Shown here one piece after another: positions 33,885 to 44,020 of a DNA stretch of 64,000 bases. Origin of the DNA: Larix kaempferi (lineage: Eukaryota; Streptophyta; Pinopsida; Pinales; Pinaceae); the NCBI GenBank assembly GCA_027924585.1, contig BSBM01000486.1, forward strand, positions 48,004,001-48,068,000. The letters run 5' to 3'. The position numbers and the translations under genes are program-made. A model generated the notes under the pieces. It was not told the DNA's origin and ran no database searches. It saw nothing but the letters and a program-made list of their open reading frames with translations. The stretch's first letter is position 1. Each line of letters begins with the position of its first letter.

Positions 33885-35285
33885 CTGTTTTCTGATGCTT
33901 TGAGCTCCTTTGAACTATGCTATACACTCCTGGACAGATTCAATTCAATGTTCTCCGAGCAAGTGATTTTACAGGTCACAACAATTTTTAGCAATGTTTA
34001 AACCACTTGCATAAACTAACAAACGCCTTCTGTGTAAAAACTGAGCATTACAGATAGATCTGTGAGTCTTTTCGATGCTATTTCCTGTATTTTCTGATGT
34101 TTAAAGACATTAGGTCATGAGAGGAAACAGTCCATGCACATGCCTCATACCGGGCCTCAGATAGCTATTTCTGTGGTGAATTTCTTATTTTATGATCTAT
34201 TCTATCTTCTTCAGCAACCAATTTCTCCAGAAAATCGTGCAGCGAAAAAGACCCAAATTTTCCAGCTATAAGGGTTTATAACGGAATACCTGTCAATTGC
34301 TCATCTGCCGTGGCTTACAGCTTCGTTTTGGGGTGTCAACGATCTCCTCTTATGAGCACAAGTGTCCTCCTGTCGTTTCTTTAACTGCTGGTGAATGAAT
34401 TCGGAAGCCCTAATTTTCGCTGGCGATTAAACACACCTGTCTCTTTTTCTCAGCAACAAAATCCACCGTTTAGTAGTGAGCTCTCCTTCACAAACACTAC
34501 TCTCCTGCAATGATGCGTGTAACAAGAGGAATTTGACAGCTAAACCGGGATTTGCTGGTTTATGTGCAACTGATCCCGCATACCATGCAATGATGAGCTT
34601 GTTTTACTTCGTGACGAGCAACCAACAAAAATCATGCTCAAACTGCTGCAAACACGTGTTAGAACACTCACACAAGGCGATTAGACACTCCCATTCTGCA
34701 TCATGATTGAAATCGGTTCGAAAATTGAAAAAAACACAGGCCACGATATTCCTGTAGCGCGCTCTTTGTTAAACTTTTGTATAGCGCTACAAGAATAACT
34801 TTTAGGCCAAAATTTAGCAGTTTTTTAACTTTTTGCTAATTTGTTGGAGGTTTTGGCAGTTTTTTTAGTTTAAGAAATAAGTTTAACTGTTCTCTAAGAC
34901 ATTAATGATTCTACTTTTAAAAATATGACTCTCATTGACCCCCTTTACAATATAAAAAATCACCAAAATCAAATAAAATATGAAAAGACTGGGTTCCAAA
35001 CTTATTCAATCACCCATGAAGTTTCTAAGATGACTAAAACTAAAACTTAAAATCAAAAAATTTAACTGAAGTAGATTCAAACACAAACCAAAAATGGAGG
35101 AAAATAAATAAAAAATGGAGAAAAATTTACTGACTTAACATCTGGCTCCAGCTGCGGGATGAAGTCCTCCCTGTGAGGCTTCAAGAACTTGTAGACTAGT
35201 GCCTTCTATCTTCCATTGGGCTATGGAGTCTTTATTTAATCTCAGTCACACCGGTATATACAATGAAAAGTGACAATGACCCTCA

Positions 35286-36668
35286 TTAACTGTAGAAATG
35301 TTTGAGGAATCGCCCATTGACAGGGCTGAGAAACTCCTCCCCTTCCAAGGACTGCAAGATGAATGTATTATTTTCCAAAACTTTAGATATCAGAAAAGGA
35401 CCGAACCATAGATTATCAAATTTGTCGTGCTTACCTTTCTGTTCCTTTCTTGCATCCCATCTTAAAACCAACTCACCTTCTGAAAAAATATGTTCTTTAA
35501 TATTTCTGTCAAACCTGGTTTTCATTTTAGCTCTGTATAGCTGTGCTTCTTTGTCTACCTTCTCTCTATTTTGCTGTACCTCAATCATTTCGAATATTCT
35601 TCTTTGTAAACCATCTGGTTCCTCTTGAGAATTCTGAAGGAACTTCATTACTGGAATTCCCAATTGCACTGGAAATACTGCTTCTGTTCCATACACTAGC
35701 TGAAAGGGAGAAGTACCAATGGCTTGTTTTACAGTAATCCTATCTACCCACAATGCATATTTCAACATTGAATCCCAAGATCTTTTATTGTGTTTTAGCA
35801 ACTTCTTGATGCATTGAATGATATTCTTGTTAGATGATTCAGCCTGACCATTTCCCTGAGGGTAATAGGGAGTTGAGTGTTTTAGAATAATACCATTTTT
35901 CTCACAAAAGGCCACCATTGCCTTGGATTTGAATGCTTTGGCATTATCAGTAATCAATCTTTGTGGACAACCAAATCTGCTCAGAATATTATCTTCAATG
36001 AAATCCATAATCACCTTATCTGTAGCATTCCTTGTGGGAATAGCTTCCACCCATTTTGTAAATAAATCTGTAGCAGTCAAGATCCAATGATGCTGACCCG
36101 AAAATGCTGGGTTTATTTCTCCAATAAAATCCAGACCCCATTGCTGAAAAGGGGCATTGACTGCAATAGGATTCAAAGGTAAAGATAATAACTTCTGTTT
36201 ACCTGCAAATTTCTGACAAGGTATGCAATCTCTTACCTACTGGTAAACATCATGGAAGAGGGAGGGCCAATAATATCCAGCTCTCAAAATTTTATAGGCT
36301 GTTGTTTTCCAGTATTTATGTCCTCCACAAGCTCCTTCATGGGATTCTGAAATTACTTCTTCTATTTCAGCCTGATCTAAACACCTTAACAAGATTCCTC
36401 CGGGGTCTTTCCAAAACAATTGATTTTCTATCAAACAATATTTAGTAGCTTTTAATTTCAGAGATCTGGCAGCCTTCCTATCCAGGTGTTCTGGACATTG
36501 CAAAAATAACAAAAAATGAACAATATCAGCATACCAGTCTGAAGATGAATAAGAGTCCATTATTCTTTCTTTTTCCAGGGATGCTTGCTTTTCTTTAGGT
36601 GCTGATTCTTCTGTCATAACATGTAATCCTAAGGCTTGACAATTTGAGTCAGCCAGCAGTTTGGCCAA
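35286..36668 (-). pseudogene. E integrase, one internal stop
   Basis: Two blocks in one reading direction. Block 36668-36237 contains a spacer and the integrase zinc finger (SHEGACGGHKYWKTT, YYWPSLFHDVYQ). After a stop at 36237 the frame resumes with RDCIPCQKF, the second half of the finger. The core, 36176-35286, has GLDFIGEI, RLITDNAKAFKSK and GNGQAESSNKN, giving the D, D, E catalytic triad. The C-terminal part has RTRFDRNIKEH-type sequence and LWFGPFLISKVL. There is no chromodomain, as expected for the Tat lineage. Integrase inserts the cDNA and makes the 5-bp target duplication seen here. The single stop is the only obvious lesion. Confidence 0.88.
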
Positions 36669-36671
36669 TCC

Positions 36672-37910
36672 TTACCCTTTAACCAGTTTAGTAGGTCTGA
36701 TTTCCACTTCATATTCCATAATTTTGGCAATCCACTTTCCCCTTTTTCCTTCACTATCAGGCTGTGTCAAAACATCTTTCACTGCAGCATTTGGAACAAA
36801 TGAAATAACCTTGGAATGTAAAATATATATTCTAAAAAAATTTAAAGCCTTCACCAGAGCATAGGCTTGTTTTTCCAAGATACTGTATTTCAACTCTGAA
36901 TCTCTAAGTGTTTTACTGAAAAAGGCAATTGGTTGTTCCAATCCCTCATTATTCTTCTGAAGTAGGACAGCAGCAATAGTATCCTCTGAAGCAAAAGAAA
37001 AGGTAAAGAATTCTTTGGTAAAATTAGGGCTTACCAGAACAGGTGCTTCAGTCAGAGACACCTTGATTTTCTCAAAAGATGCCTTTGCTTCAACAGTCCA
37101 CCTGACCTCTTGGTCTTTCTTTAACATAGCTGTAATTTGCTTAATAGTTTCAGCAAAATTAGGAATAAACCACCGCAGAAAATTGATTTTGCCAATAAAT
37201 GATTGCACATCCTTTTTGCTCCTCGGCAAACTAATCTTCAGTATTGCTTTGACTCTCTCAGGGTCAATCCTAATACCATCAGCTGACACCAAGTGGCCAA
37301 GTAATTTACCTTCTTGTACAGCAAAATGTGATTTTTTGGGGTTCAAAGATAAGCCAAATTTTCTGCATTTTATGAAGGTTTGCTCCAAATGCTTCAAGTG
37401 TTCATCATCAGATTTTGAGAAGACTGTAATATCATCCAGATAGATAACCACAAACTTATCCTTTTCACCCACGAATGCAATATCCATGGCTCTCTGAAAG
37501 GTTGCTCCAGCATTCATCAAACCGAAAGGCATCTTGTCATACATAAATGTCCCCCAGGGGGTTGTAAAAGCTGTTTTTTCTTTATCATCAGGGTGCATAG
37601 CGATCTGATTATACCCTGAGAAACCATCTAGCATAGAAATCCTTTGAGCTCCAACTACCTGCTGCAAAACCTGTTCAATTTTGGGGAGAGGATAATTGTC
37701 TTTTAATGATGATCGGTTCAGATTTCTGAAGTCAACACATAAGCGAATCTCCCCATTCTTCTTTCTGACAGGAACCAAATTAGCCACCCAAGAAGAAAAC
37801 CTAAGAGGCACTATTATCTTTGCATCCAACAATTTCTTTAATTCTTTTTCAATTACAGGAAACAAGGTTGGATTGATTCTTCTCAATTTTTTGCCTAAAA
37901 GGTTTGACAT
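36672..37910 (-). pseudogene. E reverse transcriptase and degenerate Gypsy RNase H
   Basis: An open frame of 412 codons. RT motifs: IRLCVDFRNLNR (residues 55-66), ISMLDGFSGYNQ (D95), YDKMPFGLMNAGATFQRAM, and YLDD at 157-160. The thumb has LGHLVSADGIRIDPERVKAI. The following Gypsy RNase H (residues about 298-405) has lost its catalytic Asp: FTFSFASED stands where FxLDxDAS is usual, and SFVPNAAVK replaces the TDHxAL motif, though EKQAYALV keeps Glu. This resembles the connection domain of retroviruses. It is linked to the upstream gag-protease frame through a frameshift at about 37910-37850 and ends in a TAA at 36672 that separates it from the integrase. Confidence 0.9.
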
Positions 37911-40900
37911 TAGGTTTCAAAGGAACCTTGTGCTGAATAACTGCTGTATCATAAGTTTTTAGTTCCTTGTAAGACCAGGCAAATGCATCTATATATTTTT
38001 TCAACAGCTTAATATATCTACTTCTTTGCTCTACTGTTAGATTTTTGGAAAGTTTTACCATTCTGGGATGTTCTGCTGAACCAATATTGTAGTCCTCTAC
38101 GTTGTCTTCTGAAGATTGAATTACTGGCTTTGAAGGTGTATCATCCTTGCTGAATATTCTTTCCAAAGGCACTAAGCCTTTCGGAATGAAATTACTTTTT
38201 AATTCAATGATTTTATGCCCTGCTATATCTTCTGCAGCAAACTCATCTAACTGTTCATCTTTTCCATCTTCTTCTTGATCAATTTGAATATTTGAAAACT
38301 CATTTACAAGCTCAAGAAATTTTTTTATTTCAATATCATCTTCAAAAACCCTCCAATGTTTTATATTGTCAGGAACACAAGGTCTATACCTCACTTCTAT
38401 AGGATACTTTAGCTGAGTAGTTTTAGGGATCCTAAAATATGTGGCAGCCAGGGCTAAAGAATCTGCAGTTTCATTATGATTCCTGGGAATATGAGTGATA
38501 TTAAATGCTATAAAGTAGTTTTCAATCATATCCCATACCTCATTCCGATATACTTTCAGCAAACCCTGCTTTACTTGATATTTGTTCTTCACCTGTTGAA
38601 CAACTAGTTCGGAGTTGCCAAATGCAGAAATTTGCTGAATTCCCAAATCTTTAGCAGCTTTCAATCCTAATAGCAAAGCCTCATACTCAGCAGTGTTGTT
38701 AGTTGTAACAAATTCCAATTTATACATAAGTTTCACTGTTTCACTGCCAGGGGAGATAAGTAAAACTCCAGCTCCAGCACCCTCTCTGCATGAAGATCCA
38801 TCAAAATATAACTGCCACACTGCATCTTTTTCCTCTATGCTATGTTTTATTGGCTGATCTTTTTCCACATGTAACTGACCAGCAGAATTATCTTCTTCAC
38901 TAAACTGTAACATGCATGAGCCAAGGTCTTTATCCACAGAGTAAACTGGGTGATTAGTGGGGTTCTTATTATCTGTGACAATATAAGCAAGCTGTAGTTC
39001 TCTGTAAAGTCTCCTATTTTCTCCACCAAAAACAGGAATAGTGGCATAAGAGAGGTCCATCTGTAATGTTCCCCCAACCTTCTTAGCCCATGACCTAGAT
39101 AGAAGCAAGCCAAATTTTGGTGTGATGTCAGCTACCACAACATCCATTATTACACTTTTCATTGGAAACTGAGTAAGGTTAACAACCATGTCTTTTATCA
39201 CTCCTAGACACTTTACAGCTCGGGAATCAAAGGCATATAGATCATGATAAGGTTTTGTGACATTAAGGCCCAGGGCTTCCATCACAGCTTTTGGCATCAA
39301 ATTATGGGATGCTCCTGAATCTAGCAGGCAATTATGAATCATCTGCTCATGCACAGTCAAAGTTATATAGAAGGGAGGAGAAGCACCAGCTTCGTTTTCA
39401 GTCTTTTCAGCCAAAGCTGATCCAATAAAGATTCTAGGGTTTTCTTCCTGCAGATTCACTGTATCTGAAACTGGCTGATTATTGGGCATATTCATCACTT
39501 TCAAAACTGTATTATTGTATGATGGATTTTTTATAAGCTCAGAAAATGGTACAGGAATTTTTAATTTACCTAACTCATTTTCCAAACTAAAATTTTGACC
39601 TGATTTGTTTACCTCTTCAATTTCTGTATTTTTCTTGGACTTTTCTGCAGATTGTTTCTTTTCTGCTACAGGATCAGCAACTGATTTATCAGGAATAACT
39701 GGAGCAGGAACAGCAGCTTTCTTCTTAGGATCTTGGACTACTTGTTTCGGGCTAGATCTGAGATTAAGAGTCTTCTTAATTCCATTCTGATTAGCAACAG
39801 CATTTACAGCAGTTTTTTCAAACTCCAATTCATCTTCAACTTCATACAAGTCTGCATCATAATATTCAGCATTTAGAAAATCTTCTTCTGTTACAAAACT
39901 TCCAGATAAGCCATCTCCAAAATGATTCACATCCTGATCTGTCTCATTTTCTTCAAACAGTAACTGTTGATCAATTTCTTCTTCATCCATCAAATTATTT
40001 TGAAAAGATGGGGGTACTTTTTGATCCTCATTTTCCCTTCTTTCTCGCTGAATATCATTATTTCTGCGCTCTCTTGGCATGAATCTAGGAGCGAGTTGCC
40101 TCCTGAACTGATTTTGGTTATTTGGGTTTCGATCAACTTCTGGGGCAGGTTTAGCAGAATTCTTTTCCAGTTCTAGTTTATTTAACTTGGCAGTGAGAAT
40201 CTTTACAAGTTTAGCCATTTCATCTATTTTAGCTTCAGCAGGATGAGGTGCAGCACTTGTAGAAACAGCTTCCTTCTTTCCCTTTCTTTCATACTGCTGC
40301 TGAGGTGTTTCTTTCTTGAGCCTATTAGAAGCCAGTAAATTTGACTCTACTTCTAATGCTGCCTCTTGCATGTTCATCAAGGTAATAGGTCTTCTTTCTC
40401 TAAGCAATAAAGAGAATTCATGATCAAAATCATTTGCATAGGTCAACTTAGCTGATGTTTCAGTGGGTTTGATTTCTGCAGGAATCCTAGTATACATCTT
40501 GTTAAATCTTTTGGAAAAGTCAGAAATAGTCTCATCCTTCTTCCTTCTCAAAGCTCCAAACTCAGTTACGTAATAAGTGTGATCCTTGGTGTCTCCCCAC
40601 TGTCTCAGAAAAAGATCTTTTAGTTCTTCAATTATGGTGATGGAATTAGCAGGCAGTCCTCTGAACCATTTTCTCACATCTCCATCAAGACTTTGTACAA
40701 ATACCCTCATCCATACATCTTTAATTTCAATGTTCTGATTATCCGCATAACTCTCAAAAGCTTCCCAATGTTCTTCTGCAGTTGTTTCACCTTGTCCATT
40801 GAATCGAGGCATATACTTTTGGTAATCATGTGTAGGCAAGGCATGTAAAGGCTGAGGTAATACTAATGGTGCATATCTAGCTGCTACCATTCTGTCCATC

Positions 40901-40929
40901 ATATCTATAGGTGGATTTTGGGCTGCCAT
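37849..40929 (-). CDS. E Gag, protease and RNase H-like domain
   Basis: The frame is open from 41295, but that codon is GTG. The first ATG is at 40929 (MAAQNPPIDMMDRMVAARYA). Gag core: FNGQGETTAEEHWEAFESYA, WFRGLPANSI, LFLRQWGDTKDHTY. A Lys/Glu/Pro-rich linker follows; no CCHC zinc knuckle was seen. The protease has HNCLLDSGASHNLMP, with DSG at 39321-39313. Next comes a plant/archaeal-type RNase H: LYFDGSSCREGAGAG (D codon 38802-38800), NNTAEYEALLLGL, AFGNSELVVQQV and HNETADSLALAA. The third catalytic Asp is Asn here (codon 38616-38614). After a linker the frame reaches the RT entry (TYDTAVIQHKVPLKPNVKPF) and is lost by a frameshift. An RNase H before RT differs from the order in C. Confidence 0.9.
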   Translation of the reverse strand: MAAQNPPIDMMDRMVAARYAPLVLPQPLHALPTHDYQKYMPRFNGQGETTAEEHWEAFESYADNQNIEIKDVWMRVFVQSLDGDVRKWFRGLPANSITIIEELKDLFLRQWGDTKDHTYYVTEFGALRRKKDETISDFSKRFNKMYTRIPAEIKPTETSAKLTYANDFDHEFSLLLRERRPITLMNMQEAALEVESNLLASNRLKKETPQQQYERKGKKEAVSTSAAPHPAEAKIDEMAKLVKILTAKLNKLELEKNSAKPAPEVDRNPNNQNQFRRQLAPRFMPRERRNNDIQRERRENEDQKVPPSFQNNLMDEEEIDQQLLFEENETDQDVNHFGDGLSGSFVTEEDFLNAEYYDADLYEVEDELEFEKTAVNAVANQNGIKKTLNLRSSPKQVVQDPKKKAAVPAPVIPDKSVADPVAEKKQSAEKSKKNTEIEEVNKSGQNFSLENELGKLKIPVPFSELIKNPSYNNTVLKVMNMPNNQPVSDTVNLQEENPRIFIGSALAEKTENEAGASPPFYITLTVHEQMIHNCLLDSGASHNLMPKAVMEALGLNVTKPYHDLYAFDSRAVKCLGVIKDMVVNLTQFPMKSVIMDVVVADITPKFGLLLSRSWAKKVGGTLQMDLSYATIPVFGGENRRLYRELQLAYIVTDNKNPTNHPVYSVDKDLGSCMLQFSEEDNSAGQLHVEKDQPIKHSIEEKDAVWQLYFDGSSCREGAGAGVLLISPGSETVKLMYKLEFVTTNNTAEYEALLLGLKAAKDLGIQQISAFGNSELVVQQVKNKYQVKQGLLKVYRNEVWDMIENYFIAFNITHIPRNHNETADSLALAATYFRIPKTTQLKYPIEVRYRPCVPDNIKHWRVFEDDIEIKKFLELVNEFSNIQIDQEEDGKDEQLDEFAAEDIAGHKIIELKSNFIPKGLVPLERIFSKDDTPSKPVIQSSEDNVEDYNIGSAEHPRMVKLSKNLTVEQRSRYIKLLKKYIDAFAWSYKELKTYDTAVIQHKVPLKPNVKPFRQKIEKNQSNLVSCN

Positions 40930-41402
40930 TATGAACTGAGGTTTAGACTGAGATTTTGAGGAGGAAGAAATTTGACTGGAACTTTTTTGGAAAGGATTTC
41001 TTCCTACTTTCAACTGAAAGATGGTTATTTTATCAGGAGAAGAGGTTTTAGCTTTCAAAAAGCTTCGAGGACTAGTGAAAACCTGGAAAGTGCTCTCAGG
41101 GATGTTAGGTTTTATACAAGGTGAAGTTTCAACTGGGTCTAATGATTCACCCAACTGGTGAAAGTCACAAAAGGCTGGTAAAGATTGAGACCTGCTGAGC
41201 TTTCTTGCTGTTTTTATAATCTTTTCAGGATCTGTCACACCCAGATGTAATGAAGATGTAGGTCTGCTCCTTGTTCCAATTCTGTTAGAAGCCACTGTGA
41301 CAATTTTCTGGTGAAAATAGCCTTCAAAAATGCTGGTTCAAGTCCACCTCTTAAACCAGAAAAAATGATGAGTATCCCAGGGAAGATATGCTTTAGCTTC
41401 GT

Positions 41403-41419
41403 CCCCGGCATCGGCGCCA
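41403..41419 (-). promoter_or_regulatory. E primer binding site, tRNA-Asp type
   Basis: The minus strand reads TGGCGCCGATGCCGGGG, four bases after the 5' LTR. It matches the 3' end of plant tRNA-Asp (TGGCGCCGTTGCCGGGG complement) with one mismatch. This primer is common in Tat and Athila elements. Confidence 0.85.
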
Positions 41420-42088
41420 AAGATGTTTGTGTCAGAAATTGTTACTAAGGCTAAGGTAACAAGCCAACACAATCTCAAAAGTATAAATCAATTCAAACTA
41501 GGGTTTAGGGTTTTGTTTCATATGTTTTTGGTCATTGACTTCAAGAGCATAAAGGGAATACGTTTAGTAAATAAGCAACAACTAAATCATATACATATAT
41601 CAATAAAGATGTATATATATCACAATAATCCAACAAAAGACTGTAAATGAAGTTCACACATAAAGGACAAGCATCACTGGAAATTACACATAAACCAGAA
41701 ATGAATTTGTCATTCATGAAACTAAATAAGTTCAAAATGAAGCCAACACAGATCAAATGTAGGGTAAAGAGTCATATATTCATAGTTTCATCAAAAATGC
41801 ACATGAGAGTTTACAGTACCTATCACTGAACAAGTCTGGAAGTATAAGCAGCTTAGCAAACCTCCTAATGCTCTCCAAAATCAGAACCTCTACAATGTTT
41901 TTCTTTCCTCTCTAAATAGTTTTCTTCTAAAAAATAATTAGGGTTTTTCCCTCCTAACTCTCCATCGAATCACTAGATTAGGTAAAGTAAAATTTACATT
42001 TTTACAAAATTACAAGTTTGCTAAAAATAGCAAATTCTTTAACTAAAACAAAAAGTTTGTCTAAAATAACTCCTAACTAGTAACTGCC

Positions 42089-43960
42089 TCATATCTCCTT
42101 CGCTGCTTCCACAAGAAGAGATATACCATCTGGGCTTGAGGACCTTCTCTTTACTCTTTTATGCTTCTTCTCCAACTCAGCTATCTTCTTCTGAAGGTGC
42201 TCATTTTCCTGTTGTAGATTTTCAACTGTTTTTTCCAGCTCTGAACAGTGCCTGTCAGAAGCCCTTTTCCTTCTGAGTGCTTCCTTGGCATCCACCACTA
42301 ATTCCTGAAAATTGTCATGAACATCCTGAAGATCCTCTCTTAGTCTTCTATTTGCCATCATTAAACCAACATTAACTTCCTGCATGTAATTCATTTGATG
42401 CTTATACTGTTTGACAGTCTTCTTTAAATTTTCTTTGTCAGAATTAACCAATTTCTCTATTGCAGCATCGTGCTCTTCATTAGGTTTCCAAAACATGTCA
42501 AACTTCTTAAATATTTGTGCTTCCTCTGTCAACAGTTTCTCAGAAGTATCTTCAATGATGGACTTGGAGTTTCCTTCATCTGCTACTTTCCCTGACTTAA
42601 TATCCTCTTCTTTACCTGGCTGCAGTTTATCTAACTTTGATTTATCATCTCCCATGGATTCTTCATCAGAGATAGTCACCTTATCAGTCTTCAATTTTGG
42701 ATTTAACAGCTTTTTCATATTTAACCTTAGCTTATTTTTTGACCTAGTTTTAGGTCTCCAGAGAGTAGCTGCCTCTCCCATCATTTTCAGTTTTCTGCCT
42801 TTGTACCTAACAGAAGATAATTCCACCACTTCCAACTTATTTATTTTCTTGTTAGGTTTCATAGTTGTGCCATCTAAAACTTGAGCTTCTTCAAATTCAG
42901 TTTTGACCTTAATCTTAGAAACAGGCTGTTCCTCCTCTAACATGTATCCTTCATCATCCGAAAGGATTGTAATGGGGCTTCTTGGCTGAATAGGAATTTC
43001 TTCTTTAGCTACAGGAACTATTTTAATATCAACTTTACTTTCATCCTGAGGATCTACTACAGGTGATTTCTTTTCGAGCAATTCCTTTTTGTCTTCAAAT
43101 AATGTGAACCTGTTTTTAGTATGATCTGGAATTTCTTGGAGCTGATTGTCATCCTGTCTCTTTTCTGCTACCTGTTTAGTCACCTTCTTAGCTTTAATGT
43201 CATGCTTGCTTGCAGGTTTGACTGAATGGCCTAACTTTTGCATCATTACCTTCCCCTTGTCAGTTTGTCTTTTTGGTTGCTGATCTTCTCCTTTAGGATG
43301 AACTCCTGACCAGAACAAAAAGAAATCCTAAGTCTTTCCCTCATGCTGCAACACTGTAGTGATGATTAGTTTAATGAGACCATGGTGAAAAAGTGATTGA
43401 GACGTGTGATCATCATGTTGTTTTATTTTGCTTGACATTTTTTGCAGGCTTTTAAAGAAAAAGAAGGGCAGATTCATTTTAGAAACCCCTGCCATGTGTT
43501 GAAGGAACCTGAGATGATATTTGAACACTAATGAATATCTTCCTTCACAAGTCACATAACTCTGAAGTATCCTTATGGGCTCAATCCATTCTTTCCTGAA
43601 ATTATGAATGAGAATACCCTTGTTCCAGTCAGGAGTCACATTAGGCAATAAGTACCTTTGGGGATCAAACTCGAAAGGTGACTTCTTAAACCAGTGCTCA
43701 CCCTCATTACTAATCTCAGTAGCTTCTGCTATTAATTCTACAGTCAGCTTGAATCTCAAAGTATCCATTATAATCATCTCATTTTTAAGTCCCTTAGCAA
43801 AATTGCAGGACACCTGAGCATCAAAACCATCTATCCTTTTGAAAAATTTCAACCAGCCTGCTTGTTGAAACAGCTCTGCACATTCAGGAAGCTTCTGAAT
43901 CCATGTTAAATCTGTGGGCTCAGCCCTGTTGACCTTACCACTTTTACCACTTTTCCCCAT
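42089..43960 (-). pseudogene. LTR-embedded ORF of E, copy broken by one stop
   Basis: The 5' LTR counterpart of the ORF at 31953-33824. A single change turns the Trp codon of KTWDFF into TAG at about 43327, splitting the frame into 225 and 409 codons. Elsewhere the two copies differ by about eight amino acid changes and only a few silent ones, as far as I can count by eye. That fits neutral drift since insertion rather than selection on this copy. All domains are otherwise as in the intact copy. Confidence 0.88.
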
Positions 43961-44010
43961 ATTCTTCTTTTCAGGAAACAGGAACAGTCTGATTTCAGGT
44001 TTCAAAATAT

Positions 44011-44020
44011 ATTTTATAAA
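44011..44020 (-). promoter_or_regulatory. TATA-like box in the E 5' LTR
   Basis: The minus strand reads TTTATAAAAT, about 50 bp upstream of the LTR ORF start codon at 43960. It is the best TATA candidate I found in the LTR. If used, the transcript would start with the LTR ORF and then pass through the primer site to gag-pol. Confidence 0.45.

Larger units (their letters stand above)
31288..35140 (-). repeat. E 3' LTR (3853 bp)
   Basis: The 3' LTR in the element's orientation. It differs from the other copy by scattered substitutions and a roughly 20-bp extra block near 35095-35118. It contains the intact version of the LTR ORF. Upstream of it (35141 onward) the expected polypurine tract is poor (GCTGGAGCCAGA on the minus strand). 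Confidence 0.95.

Noticed and set aside
42411-42884. 157-codon plus-strand frame inside the E LTR
   Set aside because: Antisense shadow of the LTR ORF; low-complexity Ser/Phe-rich translation of the Lys/Glu-rich sense frame.
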